From Natronobiforma cellulositropha (lineage in GTDB: Archaea; Halobacteriota; Halobacteria; Halobacteriales; Natrialbaceae): 64,000 nt of DNA. This document shows positions 9,049 through 17,916 of the stretch, in pieces. Location: contig NZ_JANZXN010000017.1 in NCBI RefSeq assembly GCF_025629245.1, positions 124,001 to 188,000 of the forward strand, read 5' to 3'. Within the stretch, counting starts at the first letter, position 1. Every line of letters starts with the position of its first letter. The notes under the pieces were generated by a model that saw nothing but the letters and a program-made list of their open reading frames with translations, was not told where the DNA came from and did not search any database. A program made the position numbers and the translations under genes.

Positions 9049-9726
9049 CTACCGGGTGTCGCTGCCCCAGCCACCGTCGTCGGTTCGCACCGTCGAGCCG
9101 CGGTTCTCGAGGTAGACCCGTGCGTAGGCGAGCTGGACGATCGGTGCGATGATGGCCGTCAGGATCGCGCTGAGTGCGACGGTGAGACCGAGTGACTCGG
9201 TGCCGCCGACGATCAGCAGCGAGATAACGACCGAGAAGACGCCGACCAGGAAGATGATCCAGATCCCCAGGAGTTTCAGCAGGTTTCCTTTCGCGACCTC
9301 CCAGCTGGTTTCGAGCCCCTCCATCATTCCCTGGTCGTCGATGACGATCGCCGGGAACGCGAGCGAGAGACGGAGTCCGAGGTAGATGCCGGGAATGATC
9401 AGTAAGATCAATCCGATTATCACTGCGATTACGTAGACGATCGTCGCTCCGGCGAGTGAGAGGAACTTCGAGAAGACGACCTCGGTCTCTGCCACGACGT
9501 TCGTCTGCGTTCCGCGGACTTCGGCGAACGCGAACCGGTGGGCGATGCCGTCGGCGACGATTACGGCGGCGAAGCCGAGCACCGAGAACAGAAACGACGC
9601 CTCGCCGAGCGCGTCGATGACGCCAACGACGAAAAACACCGGTAGCAGTACCGGGTTTCGAACGAGCCAGTCGGCCGCCTCGGCGATCGTCCCGATCGCG
9701 CCCTTCCGCTGGAGTGTCTCACTCAT
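9049..9726 (-). CDS. Multi-pass membrane protein, YciC/DUF975-like
   Basis: 225 residues with five or six transmembrane helices: residues 25-60, 60-80, 95-130, 150-180 and 185-210. The central IIGLILLIIPGIYLGLRLSLAFPAIVIDDQGMMEGLETSWEVAKGN stretch (longer than a single motif) has the polytopic arrangement with a loop rich in conserved polar residues seen in YciC-like and related glycerophosphodiesterase membrane-domain proteins. No enzymatic residues are apparent. The C-terminal 15 residues are polar and probably cytosolic. Confidence 0.75.
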   Translation of the reverse strand: MSETLQRKGAIGTIAEAADWLVRNPVLLPVFFVVGVIDALGEASFLFSVLGFAAVIVADGIAHRFAFAEVRGTQTNVVAETEVVFSKFLSLAGATIVYVIAVIIGLILLIIPGIYLGLRLSLAFPAIVIDDQGMMEGLETSWEVAKGNLLKLLGIWIIFLVGVFSVVISLLIVGGTESLGLTVALSAILTAIIAPIVQLAYARVYLENRGSTVRTDDGGWGSDTR

Positions 9727-10012
9727 ACCCGCACCTTACATTCGCAGGCCGTGTTTAGACGTTCGAAATGGGGCGTCTCAGGCCCGAATACGTCATCGGT
9801 GGATTACCAGCCACCGCCAAATCATAGGCCCATCCGGAGTCTAATGCCCAGATCGGACGAGCTTGCATAATGTAGCGGCCCCAGGCAACCTCTCCCTCGG
9901 TCAAAATACAACCCCAAAATCGGAGAGAGGGTCTGAAGTGGTAGAATTTAGGCGTCTAAACAAGGCCCATTCGCACCAAATGTATCTTCCGATAAGAAAT
10001 TCAGTCGGACTG
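9727..10012. other. AT-richer intergenic region with an interrupted inverted repeat
   Basis: About 290 nt without a convincing gene, visibly lower in GC than its surroundings. GGCCGTGTTTAGACG at 9747-9761 is matched in inverse orientation by CGTCTAAACAAGGCC at 9953-9967 (14 of 15 bases). A related GGCGTCTCAGGCCC lies at 9773-9786. No transposase is present. The region must hold the promoter of the minus-strand membrane protein and the terminator of the ArsA-family gene; whether it also encodes a small RNA or is the remnant of a mobile element is open. Confidence 0.5.
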
Positions 10013-11140
10013 TCAGCGCAGACACGCCGCGACGACCTCGAGCATCGACTCCCCGCGGACCTCCTCGGCCAGCAACGGGACGCGCTTGACGTCGGTGCCC
10101 CGGAAGAGGTCCTGGGCTTCCGCCAGCGCCCGCTGCTGGACGTCCCACCGGCGCTGGCAGAACGCACAGTCGTCCAGATTCGGGTGTAAGAACGCGCCCT
10201 CGACGTCGTCGGTGACGTCAGCCAGCGGCTCCATCACCCGGTTGACGACCAGCGTCGAGACCGGAATGTCGAAGCGCTCGAGTTGCTGGCGGAGGCGGCG
10301 GGACTCGAAGACGCTCATCTCCTCGGGGATCATGACGATGCGAAAGTCGGTCCGCTCGGGGTCGCGAAGCACCGCCCGGAGGCGTTCGATCCGCTCGCGC
10401 AGTATCTCTAGATCCTGTAAATCCGCGTCGTCGGGTGCTTCTGCCCCACCGAACATGCCCTTGACGCCCTCGATCATGCCACCGATACGCTGGCGGAAGG
10501 TGATGATCCGCCCCATCATCGTGTCCATAATCTCGGGCAACTCGAGCAACCGCAGGGTGTGGCCCGTGGGGGCGGTGTCGACGACGACGCGCTCGAATCG
10601 CGGGTCGTCGAGGTACTCGAGCAGTAGCTGCATCGCGGCGGCCTCGTCCGCGCCGGGCATCGCACCGCCGAAGAGGGCGTCCATCGGGGCCTCCTCACCG
10701 AAGAGGTCGCCGAGACCGCCGAGCGCGCCGCCTTCGGCGCTGAAGGCCGTCTGACTCTCCGCCAGGGCGGCGTCGGGGTCGATCTCCGCCCCCCAGAGCG
10801 GGTACTCCTCGTGGATGCGCTCGGGACTCGCGGGGACGTCCGTCTCGAACGTATCGGAGAGCGAGTGTGCGGGGTCAGTCGAGACGACGAGCGTGCGCAC
10901 GCCGCCCGCGGCGCTGTCGAGGGCGGTCGCCGCGGCCATCGTCGTCTTCCCGACGCCGCCTTTCCCCCCGTAGAGGACGTAGCCGGGTCCGTCGACCTCG
11001 TCGACGGGGTCGACGTCGATCGTCTCGCGTTCCTCGCTCGAGGTGGGTTCCGTCGGCGTGACCTCGATGGTGTGGTCGTCTTCGGCGTCGGCCTCGGTTT
11101 CGTCCACCTCGTCGACCGGTTCGACGTCGAGTCCACTCAT
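10013..11140 (-). CDS. ArsA/Get3-family ATPase
   Basis: 375 residues. An acidic N-terminal extension (1-50) precedes the deviant Walker A GGKGGVGKTT, followed by the switch I aspartate in VSTDPAHSLSDTF, switch II VVDTAPTGHTLRLLELP and the A-loop region near VVNRVMEP. A CAFC pair lies in the C-terminal part (DDCAFCQRRW). Single-domain members of this family in archaea resemble Get3/TRC40, which targets tail-anchored membrane proteins; arsenite-efflux function would need an ArsB partner, which is absent here. Dimer-bridging zinc by CxxC, as in Get3, is plausible. Confidence 0.9.
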   Translation of the reverse strand: MSGLDVEPVDEVDETEADAEDDHTIEVTPTEPTSSEERETIDVDPVDEVDGPGYVLYGGKGGVGKTTMAAATALDSAAGGVRTLVVSTDPAHSLSDTFETDVPASPERIHEEYPLWGAEIDPDAALAESQTAFSAEGGALGGLGDLFGEEAPMDALFGGAMPGADEAAAMQLLLEYLDDPRFERVVVDTAPTGHTLRLLELPEIMDTMMGRIITFRQRIGGMIEGVKGMFGGAEAPDDADLQDLEILRERIERLRAVLRDPERTDFRIVMIPEEMSVFESRRLRQQLERFDIPVSTLVVNRVMEPLADVTDDVEGAFLHPNLDDCAFCQRRWDVQQRALAEAQDLFRGTDVKRVPLLAEEVRGESMLEVVAACLR

Positions 11141-11414
11141 AGCTGGCAGTTCAGTCTCCGCACACGTGTACTCGTCGGTCTCGCCCGACGGACACCGTCG
11201 GACCTCCCTGGGGGTGTCCTCTCGGTCTCAGCTCGAGAGGTGTGCGCGCTCCTGTCGACCTTGTCGCCCTAGGCCATCGGTCTGTGTATCCATACCACCC
11301 TAGTCTCTTCGCGATACCCTAGAACCGGCTAGTCGGATTAATGGGTAGTATTAACTACGGGTTCGTGGACCACTCGAGTAGTCGCACCGACGACAGTGCG
11401 TTCGACCCCCACCC

Positions 11415-11702
11415 ATGTCACCCGAACTCGACACCCCAGGACGGCCACCCGAGGCGGACCGACTCGACGACCCAGCGACGGCGGACGGACGCGAGCGACC
11501 GGCGTCCGTCTTCCCGTACGACGGCGAGCGAAGCGGTACCGCCCTCACCACCTCTCGCACGGGCGGACGGCTCTCGAGTGTGGAGACCGACGAGGTCGGC
11601 CCCGCCGGCTCGACGGCCTGCCCCGCCTGTGGGGCGGCGACGATCAACGGGGCGGGCCTGTTCGCCTGCCTCGAGTGTTCCTGGACCGGACGGCTTCGCT
11701 GA
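11415..11702 (+). CDS. Small CPxCG zinc-ribbon protein
   Basis: 95 residues; the first 65 are polar and probably disordered. The C-terminal 30 residues form a zinc ribbon (ACPACG, then FACLECSW), two CxxC knuckles about 15 residues apart. Such short CPxCG proteins are abundant in haloarchaea and mostly uncharacterised. It runs convergent to the aminotransferase, ending 17 nt before that gene's end. A 14-bp inverted repeat GTAGTATTAACTAC at 11345-11358 lies upstream and may be regulatory. Confidence 0.65.
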   Translation: MSPELDTPGRPPEADRLDDPATADGRERPASVFPYDGERSGTALTTSRTGGRLSSVETDEVGPAGSTACPACGAATINGAGLFACLECSWTGRLR

Positions 11703-11718
11703 CGCGCTCGCTGCGCTC

Positions 11719-12819
11719 CTACTCGAAGTACGCCGCTAGCCGTGCGGCCGCCGCTTCGACGCGCGGCGTCACCAGTGCGAACCGCAGCCACTCGCGTCGG
11801 CTCTCACCGAACGACTCGCCGGGCATCCCCGCGACGCCCGCCTCGTCGATCAGTCGCTCGACGTTCTCGAGCGTGCCCGGATAGCCCTCGAAGCGGGCCA
11901 TGACGTAGAACCCGCCGTCGGGGCGGGTGTAGTCCGCTCCGGCGGTCTCGAGTGCCGCCGTGAACGTCTCGACGCGCTCGCGCAGGCGCTCGCGGTTGGC
12001 CCGGTAGTAGTCGGGGCCGGTCTCTCTGAGCGCACGCAGGACGGCGTACTGGGCGGGTCGGCTGCCGGTAACGTTGACGAGCATGTGTCTGGTTCGCGCA
12101 CTGGCTGCGAGTTCGTGTGGGAAGATCGCGTAGCCGACGCGAAAGCCCGTGATCGCCATCGACTTCGAGAACGCGTTCGTCACGATCCGATTCGCCGAGT
12201 CGACCTCGAGTGCGCTCGCGAACCGCCCGCTGAGGTCGAAGTGGTCGTAGACCTCGTCGCTGAGCACGAGCGCGTCGTGTTCCTCGGCGATCGAGACGAG
12301 TTCGGCCATCGTCTCGTGCGGGTAGACCGCACCCGTCGGGTTGTTCGGCGTGTTGACCACGAGACACGCCGTCTCCTCGCTCACGACCTCACGGACGGCC
12401 CGTGGGTCGAGGTGCCCGTCGGGGTCGGTCTCGACGAAGCGCTGGCGACCGCCGAGGAGCGTCGTCTTCCCCGGGTAGTAGGGGTAGACTGGCTCGGTGA
12501 GGACGACCTCGGAGCCGGCGTCGCGCTCGAGCGCCGCGGCCATCGCCAGGTAGTTCGCCTCGCCCGCGCCGTTGGTGACGACCACCTGCTCGGGGTCGAC
12601 GCCTCGGCGGGCGGCGATCTCTCCGCGAAGGTCGTCCAGCCCGGCGCTCGGTGGGTACTGGAAGCGGGCCGGTTCGAAGTCGGCGTACTCCCGGAGACCG
12701 TCTCGGAGCGCCGCGGGTGGCTCCCAGTCGGGGTTGCCGCCGACCATGTCGATCACGTCCCGGTCGGTCTCTCTGGCGTAGCGCATCACCCGGTAGAACC
12801 GCGGCGTCTCGTAGTTCAT
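11719..12819 (-). CDS. Class I/II pyridoxal-phosphate aminotransferase
   Basis: 366 residues with fold-type I features: the N-terminal GNPDWEPP substrate motif, NGAGEANYL phosphate-binding loop, VVNTPNNPTGAVY, LSDEVYDHF, the PLP lysine in NAFSKSMAITGFRVGY, and an arginine-containing end. It will transfer an amino group between an amino acid and a 2-oxo acid; aspartate- or aromatic/alanine-type specificity cannot be told from sequence. It stands divergent from the CinA-like gene with a 90-nt gap. Confidence 0.92.
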   Translation of the reverse strand: MNYETPRFYRVMRYARETDRDVIDMVGGNPDWEPPAALRDGLREYADFEPARFQYPPSAGLDDLRGEIAARRGVDPEQVVVTNGAGEANYLAMAAALERDAGSEVVLTEPVYPYYPGKTTLLGGRQRFVETDPDGHLDPRAVREVVSEETACLVVNTPNNPTGAVYPHETMAELVSIAEEHDALVLSDEVYDHFDLSGRFASALEVDSANRIVTNAFSKSMAITGFRVGYAIFPHELAASARTRHMLVNVTGSRPAQYAVLRALRETGPDYYRANRERLRERVETFTAALETAGADYTRPDGGFYVMARFEGYPGTLENVERLIDEAGVAGMPGESFGESRREWLRFALVTPRVEAAAARLAAYFE

Positions 12820-12908
12820 GCCGACCAGTGCGTCCGCCCGCGGTGTGGCTCTTTCGCCGTCTCCTCGCGAGAGGTGGCCTTTTCACCCGGGCAGCCGTCG
12901 GGGAGCGT

Positions 12909-13439
12909 ATGCTCGACGAGATCGACCTCGTGTTCGCGACCCGGGTCGGTGAGACCCTCCGCGAGCGTGGCGAGACGCTAGCGGTCGCAGAGTCCTGTAC
13001 CGGCGGCCTGCTCGGCGGGGCGCTGACGGCGGTTTCGGGTGCGAGCGACTACTTCGACGCGGGGCTGACCACCTACGCCTACGACGCCAAGCGCCGCCAC
13101 CTCGGCGTCTCGCGCGAGGCGCTCGACGACCACGGCGCGGTCTCCGACCCCGTCGCGCGCGAGATGGCCCGCGGCGTCCGTGACGTCACCGACTCGACCT
13201 GGGGCCTGTCGGTCACCGGCGTCGCCGGGCCGACCGGCGGGAGCGAGGAGACGCCCGTCGGTACCGTCTTCGTCGGCGTCGCCTACGCCGGGCCCTGGGG
13301 CAGTGGCACCTCGTATGCGGCCGTCGAGCGCCACCAGTTCGACGGCGACCGGGAAGCGATCCGCACACAGACCGTCGAGACCGCGCTCGCTGACCTCCTC
13401 GTCCACCTCGAGCGTTCCCCACCGGACGGACGCGAGTGA
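12909..13439 (+). CDS. CinA C-terminal-type nicotinamide-nucleotide amidohydrolase
   Basis: 176 residues, the stand-alone C-terminal (PncC) domain of CinA. Diagnostic motifs are AVAESCTGGLLGGALTAVSGAS near residues 24-44, TTYAYDAKRRHLGVS, GAVSDPVAREMARG and SVTGVAGPTGGSEETPVGTVFVG. PncC deamidates nicotinamide mononucleotide to nicotinate mononucleotide in pyridine-nucleotide salvage. The ATG at 12909 places the start just before the conserved domain. The N-terminal molybdopterin-binding domain of full CinA is absent here. Confidence 0.88.
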   Translation: MLDEIDLVFATRVGETLRERGETLAVAESCTGGLLGGALTAVSGASDYFDAGLTTYAYDAKRRHLGVSREALDDHGAVSDPVAREMARGVRDVTDSTWGLSVTGVAGPTGGSEETPVGTVFVGVAYAGPWGSGTSYAAVERHQFDGDREAIRTQTVETALADLLVHLERSPPDGRE

Positions 13440-13558
13440 GCGCTCGCGGCCCCTGTCGACAGCCCGCGCGTTCTCGTGCCGGCGGACCCTGTGAGACCGC
13501 CAGCGGGCGGCGCTCTCGGAAGAAAACTATTCGGTCTTCGCCTCACGAGGTTGGGTCG

Positions 13559-14044
13559 ATGAACAAGAAGGGGCACGTGCTCAACGCCGCGTTGTTGGCC
13601 ATCGGGCTGGGGTACTTACTCGAGCCGTCGGGGAGCGAGGAGACGTTCCGGACCATCGTCGCCATCGGCGTGCCGGTCGTCCTCGGGGCGCTGTTCCCCG
13701 ACGTGGACACCGCCTTCGGCCGCCACCGCAAGACGCTCCACAACCTGCCGATTCTGGTCGGCTTCGTCGCCTTCCCACTCGTCTTCGACAACCTCTACTA
13801 CGTCTGGATCGGCATCCTCACCCACTACGTCCTCGATATCGCGGGCAGTCGTCGCGGGATCGCGCTCTTCTACCCGGTCTGGAAGAAGGAGTTCGGTCTC
13901 CCTACCGGCGTCCCCGTCGTGAGCAAACACGCAGACCTCGTGACGGTGCTCATCACGGCCGCCGAACTCGTGATCGCGGCGCTGATCATCTACCGGGTCC
14001 CCCAGTACGGTCTCGAGTGGGCACGCGCCTCGGTCGGTCTCTGA
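13559..14044 (+). CDS. Membrane-bound metal-dependent hydrolase (YdjM/DUF457-like)
   Basis: 161 residues from the ATG at 13559, with four membrane segments. N-terminal KKGHVLNAALLAIG and the LGALFPDVDTAFGRHRKTLHNLPIL motif contain the H/D residues (H in KGHV, D in FPDVD, HRKTLHN) conserved in the YdjM family of inner-membrane putative hydrolases. THYVLDIAGSRRGI supplies a further conserved histidine and aspartate. Biological substrate unknown. Confidence 0.8.
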   Translation: MNKKGHVLNAALLAIGLGYLLEPSGSEETFRTIVAIGVPVVLGALFPDVDTAFGRHRKTLHNLPILVGFVAFPLVFDNLYYVWIGILTHYVLDIAGSRRGIALFYPVWKKEFGLPTGVPVVSKHADLVTVLITAAELVIAALIIYRVPQYGLEWARASVGL

Positions 14045-14095
14045 GCACGGTTTCGACTGAGGGGGTGAAAACGAACGGCTGGATTCTCGAGTACG

Positions 14096-14959
14096 TCAGC
14101 GGTGGTTCGGCTCCCACTCCGCACAGGCGTCCATGTCGTCCATCGCCTCGTCGTAGACGCCACAGTAGGGCGTCATCCCCTGCCCGCTTCGGACGTACTC
14201 GAAGTGGCGACAGTTGCCACAGTAGCGGTCGGTCGGTTCGCGAGGGGCCGACGGCGCGTCGACGATTTCGGCGTCACGGCCCGGGCCGTCGAGCGGCGAG
14301 GTGATGTCCGCTGCACTCGTGCCGCCGTCGCTGGTCGCCCGTGCGCGCGCTGTTGGTCGTCCGCTCGAGGCTGCGGTCTGGGTTTCGACCTCGCCGTCGG
14401 GGGTCGAGCCGAGGAAGCCGACGCCGCCGAGACCGCCGTCGGCCTGGTCGGCTTCGACGACCCGCGTCTCGCCGCGTCGCGTGACGTGCATCTCGAGCAT
14501 GCCGCCGGGGTCGTTTCGCGTCTTGAAGTTGACGACGCCGACGAAGAGACACCAGAAGGCGACGAACAGCCCCAGGAGGTAGACCGCCGAGACGAGAAAC
14601 GTCAGGTCGTCACCCATCCCGCGCCAGTGGCTCGGGTAGGCGTGGCTGAAGAGGACGACGCCGAGCAGACAGAGGCTCGCGCCGATGGCCGCGGCGGCGC
14701 GGACGCGTTTGCCCGCCGGGAGGACGATGAAGACGCCGACGAGCGTCGCTGGCACGCCGAGTCCGGCGAGGATGCCCGCCCACCGGACGGGTCCGAAGTC
14801 GGTCCCGGTCTGGCTCACGAAGAGGTCGGTCGTCGCGACGAGGACGCCAACCACGGCCAGCACCGCGCCAGCCAGTACCAGGGCCGTGCCTGCGTACAGT
14901 CGGTGGGGGCTCGACACCTCCCGTGCGTTCCCGTCGTAGACGTCCGTCAGGCTTGTCAT
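14096..14959 (-). CDS. Membrane protein with C-terminal zinc-binding tail
   Basis: 287 residues. Four transmembrane helices lie in the first 145 residues (YAGTALVLAGAVLAVVGVL, WAGILAGLGVPATLVGVFI, AAIGASLCLLGVVLFS and LVSAVYLLGLFVAFWCLFVGV). A long polar linker (150-240) follows, then a compact cysteine motif YCGNCRHFEY...PYCGVY...MDACAEWEP resembling a zinc-binding Cys4 module. Widespread in haloarchaea, function unknown. Convergent with the preceding membrane hydrolase gene. Confidence 0.75.
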   Translation of the reverse strand: MTSLTDVYDGNAREVSSPHRLYAGTALVLAGAVLAVVGVLVATTDLFVSQTGTDFGPVRWAGILAGLGVPATLVGVFIVLPAGKRVRAAAAIGASLCLLGVVLFSHAYPSHWRGMGDDLTFLVSAVYLLGLFVAFWCLFVGVVNFKTRNDPGGMLEMHVTRRGETRVVEADQADGGLGGVGFLGSTPDGEVETQTAASSGRPTARARATSDGGTSAADITSPLDGPGRDAEIVDAPSAPREPTDRYCGNCRHFEYVRSGQGMTPYCGVYDEAMDDMDACAEWEPNHR

Positions 14960-15083
14960 GCTCGGCCGTTCGTGCCCACCTCACAAAACAGTACGTCAGA
15001 CAACTCCTCGCCTCACGTGATAGTTCGTCCAGCGTGTGAGACGAAGCGAAAGCTTGAATCGATGCCCTCGCAAACGAACGTCC

Positions 15084-15371
15084 ATGAGTGACGAGGAAGG
15101 CGATTCGGAACCTGCTGTGACGCTCGGGGAGGCGACGCCGGTCGAGGGCGCACCGCTCGCCCGCGTGACGTCGCGGCTGACCTGGCCGAAGGAGGCGAGC
15201 GAGATCGACCGACTCGAGGGTGAGAGCGTCATCCGGACGCCAGACGGTCCGCGTGAACTCTCGAGCGTGATCGCCGAGGTCGAAGGGACGTACTTCGAGC
15301 GCCGACAGGAGTTCGAAACCCACGTCCACGACGTGATCGGCACCGGCGCAGTTCCGCTCGCAGACGAGTAA
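15084..15371 (+). CDS. Small DUF5789-type haloarchaeal protein
   Basis: 95 residues from the ATG at 15084. The pattern VEGAPLARVTSRLTWPKEASEI followed by IRTPDGPRELSSVI matches the small acidic haloarchaeal family I recall as DUF5789 (related to DUF2795). A short alpha/beta fold is likely; no catalytic residues. The next gene begins six bases after its stop, so the two probably share a transcript. Confidence 0.7.
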   Translation: MSDEEGDSEPAVTLGEATPVEGAPLARVTSRLTWPKEASEIDRLEGESVIRTPDGPRELSSVIAEVEGTYFERRQEFETHVHDVIGTGAVPLADE

Positions 15372-15377
15372 CCGCCC

Positions 15378-16076
15378 GTGTCGACGGACGAGGCTCGAGG
15401 CGGGGCCCGCTGGCTCCGCGAACGGCTCCCCACGCTCTCCTGGGTGCAGAAGTCGTTGCTCCTCGGGGCCGCGTTGACGCTTCTCTGGATGACCTACCTG
15501 CCGACTGGTCTCGAACGCCGCGCCGCGTTCGAGGCGCTCGTTATGATCGGCGCGCCGCTCGCGCTGGGGCTCACCCACGGCCGTCACATCGGCTGGAGAA
15601 TCGACCGCCTCGCGGTCAGAAACGCCGTCTTGCTCTCGCTGTTCGTCCTCCCCTTTTACCTCGTGGGGTCGACCCTGCCGACGATTCGCGAGTTCTACCC
15701 GATGTGGCACACCTCGACCGCCATGAGTGCGTTCCTCCCCCACGCGCTGTTGTTGTTCACCATCGCGCTCGCCACTGAAACCTACTACCGGGGACTGCTC
15801 TGTGTCGGCGTGAAGGAACTCGGCGTCGTCGCCATCTTCATCAGCCCCGTCCTCTACATGATCCACCACGCCTCGAAGCCCCCCATCGAGTTCCTGCTCT
15901 CGGGACCGACGGACGTCCTCTTCGGTGCGGTCGACTACCACTCGAACTCGATTCTCCCCTCCGTCGTCGCCCACGGCGCGGGCCTGGTCCTCCTCGACTG
16001 GCTGGTCCTCCACGACCCGCTGTTCGACCCGACGGCGGTGCTCGGTCACCTCGAGTGGCTGCCGATTCCGCTGTAA
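15378..16076 (+). CDS. CPBP-family intramembrane metalloprotease-like protein
   Basis: 232 residues, GTG start, six or more membrane helices. The Abi/CPBP motifs are recognisable but altered: motif 1, normally EExxxR, reads TETYYR; motif 2 appears as VLYMIHH; motif 3 as VVAHGAGLVLLD. Classical members are prenyl-protein peptidases (Rce1-like). The change in the first glutamate makes catalytic activity uncertain. Start placement after the DUF5789-type gene gives a 6-nt spacing typical of an operon. Confidence 0.75.
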   Translation: MSTDEARGGARWLRERLPTLSWVQKSLLLGAALTLLWMTYLPTGLERRAAFEALVMIGAPLALGLTHGRHIGWRIDRLAVRNAVLLSLFVLPFYLVGSTLPTIREFYPMWHTSTAMSAFLPHALLLFTIALATETYYRGLLCVGVKELGVVAIFISPVLYMIHHASKPPIEFLLSGPTDVLFGAVDYHSNSILPSVVAHGAGLVLLDWLVLHDPLFDPTAVLGHLEWLPIPL

Positions 16077-16217
16077 CTCGAGCCACCAGGTCTGGAGACT
16101 CTCGCGTGCGCCACTCGCCTCGCGCGGCTGGCGGATTGGCGGGATGACGGGCGGGTCGATGGGGTGACAGTCTGGCAGTGCGGAGGGCCTTTCACACTCG
16201 GCCACGACCGCTCACGT

Positions 16218-16673
16218 ATGACGCTCCCAATCGACCCGGCCGTGATCGATCCCGACGACATCGGCGAGAAACAGGCTCTCCTCGAGATGGATCACGAGAC
16301 GGCCATCGAGGCGGTTCGCGAGACCTGTCTCGAGATCGGTTTCGGCATCCCGGTCGAGTTCTCCCCTTCCGAGTTGCTCAACGAGAAGGTCGACGCCGAC
16401 CGCGACCCCTACTACGTCCTCGGGGCGTGCAATCCCGCGATTGCGGACCGTGCGCTCTCGGAGACGCCGCGCATCGGCGGCTTCTTCCCGTGTAACGTGA
16501 TCGTCTGGGAAGAGGCACCGGGCCGCCAGCGCGTCTACCACCTCTCGATCATGAAGGCCGCTCGCCTGCTCGGGGTGGCCCCCGAGAGCGAGGCCTGGGA
16601 GGACATCGTCGCCGAGACCGGCGAGCTGACCGCCGAGCTGTTCGAGCGTCTCGAGGCGCTCGAGACCGCGTAG
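16218..16673 (+). CDS. DUF302 domain protein
   Basis: 151 residues. The ATG at 16218 follows a non-coding-looking stretch. The core (residues 22-130) has the DUF302 alpha/beta pattern: EMDHETAIEAVRETCLEIGFGIPVEF, YYVLGACNPAIADRALSETPRIGGFFPCNVIVWE, and a final helix with LGVAPESEAWEDIVAE. DUF302 proteins share a fold with bacterial resistance-associated proteins but their role is unknown. Single gene, same strand as the transporter downstream. Confidence 0.8.
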   Translation: MTLPIDPAVIDPDDIGEKQALLEMDHETAIEAVRETCLEIGFGIPVEFSPSELLNEKVDADRDPYYVLGACNPAIADRALSETPRIGGFFPCNVIVWEEAPGRQRVYHLSIMKAARLLGVAPESEAWEDIVAETGELTAELFERLEALETA

Positions 16674-16732
16674 AGGGGCTACCTCGAGACACTGCCGTGC
16701 TCTCTCACGGGAGCAACATCTCGAGGTATCAA

Positions 16733-16740
16733 CGTTTATG
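16733..16740 (+). promoter_or_regulatory. TATA box of the AI-2E-type transporter gene
   Basis: CGTTTATG centred about 27 nt upstream of the ATG at 16764, the right distance for a leaderless archaeal promoter. Confidence 0.5.
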
Positions 16741-16763
16741 GTCGGTTCGTGTGAGTACCGAGC

Positions 16764-17882
16764 ATGGACGTTCGAATCGGCTTCTTCGCCCTCCTCCTGG
16801 CCATCCTCGGCGCGCTCGCGACGCTGATGGTACTCCCGCTGTTGCAGTACGTCCTCGCCGCTGCGCTGCTCGCGTTCGTCCTCTACCCCGCACACGAGCG
16901 TCTCACCGGCCTGGGTGTCGAACTCGGACCCCTGGAACTGTCGGTCGGCCCACGCCTCTCTGCGACGCTCCTGACGGGGTTCGCACTGGTCGCGGCGGTC
17001 GTCCCGCTGCTCGTCTTCTCGGTCGTCATCCTCCAGACCGCCTTGTCGTACCTCGAGTCGTTCGACGAGGTCGAAGCGGTCGAGACCGCCCGCGACTTCC
17101 TCCGGGAGGCCGGCGTCGACGAGGAGGCACTCGTCGAACTCGAGACGATGCTCCTGACCGAACTCGAGGGGGTGCTCACCGGCGGTGTCGAGGTCATCTT
17201 CCAGGAGATGATCGGTCTGGTGAACACGAGCATCCAGATGGGACTGGGCTTGCTGGTGCTCGTCTTCCTCCTGTATTATCTGCTCGTCGACGGGAAGACG
17301 CTCGTCGCCTGGATCGGGAGCGTCGCCCCGCTCGAGGAGGAGGTCCGCGAGGAACTGTTCGAAGAGATCGACGTCGTCACCTGGGCGGTGATGAAGAGCC
17401 ACGTCCTCGTCGCCGTCGTCGAGGGGCTACTGGGTGGTCTCGGTCTCTACCTCCTCGGCGTGCCGAACGTCACCTTCTGGACGGTCGTGATGATCGTCGT
17501 CTCCTTTCTCCCCGCCATCGGCGTCTGGCTGGTCTGGGGTCCCGCCGTCGCCTACCTCGCGGTGACCGGTGATCCGGTCCAGGCGGTCGCGCTGTTGCTC
17601 TACGGCATCGCCGTCCTCTCGGTGGTCGACAACTACCTCCGGGCGATCTTCGTCGACCGTGGCTCCGGACTCCACCCGGCGGTCGTCCTCGTCGGCGTCA
17701 TCGGCGGTATCTACCTCCTGGGGATCATGGGTCTCTTCCTCGGTCCCGTCCTCCTCGCCGTCTTCAAAGCCGGGCTGACGGTCTTCGGCGACGTTTACGA
17801 CGTCGACGACCCTTCCTCGAGCCTCCCCGCGGAGGCTTCACCGCCCACCCCTGAGTCGGGTGCTCCTCCCGACGCCGAGTGA
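16764..17882 (+). CDS. AI-2E family (DUF20) permease
   Basis: 372 residues with eight predicted membrane helices: a pair at the N-terminus (5-45), one at 70-95, then after a long extramembrane stretch (95-150) a group of helices between 155 and 345. The motif PAIGVWLVWGPAVAYLAVTGD and the NYLRAIFVDRGSGLHPAVVLVGVIGG region are characteristic of the AI-2E/PerM family. Family members export small molecules or act as Na+(Li+)/H+ antiporters in halophiles. The C-terminus is a proline/serine-rich tail. Confidence 0.88.
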   Translation: MDVRIGFFALLLAILGALATLMVLPLLQYVLAAALLAFVLYPAHERLTGLGVELGPLELSVGPRLSATLLTGFALVAAVVPLLVFSVVILQTALSYLESFDEVEAVETARDFLREAGVDEEALVELETMLLTELEGVLTGGVEVIFQEMIGLVNTSIQMGLGLLVLVFLLYYLLVDGKTLVAWIGSVAPLEEEVREELFEEIDVVTWAVMKSHVLVAVVEGLLGGLGLYLLGVPNVTFWTVVMIVVSFLPAIGVWLVWGPAVAYLAVTGDPVQAVALLLYGIAVLSVVDNYLRAIFVDRGSGLHPAVVLVGVIGGIYLLGIMGLFLGPVLLAVFKAGLTVFGDVYDVDDPSSSLPAEASPPTPESGAPPDAE

Positions 17883-17916
17883 TGCTCGCTCTCTCCCCTG
17901 AACAGCACTCGAGCGC

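Noticed and set aside
9863-10189. 108-codon plus frame next to the ArsA gene
   Set aside because: It runs into the ArsA-family gene antisense and has a non-halophile composition; probably not coding.
12085-12981. 298-codon plus-strand frame overlapping the aminotransferase
   Set aside because: Antisense to a well-supported PLP enzyme; Val/Gly/Arg-rich shadow.
14610-16205. 531-codon frame on the minus strand
   Set aside because: Arg/His/Ser composition unlike halophile proteins; antisense shadow of the DUF5789-type and CPBP genes, which have clear family motifs.
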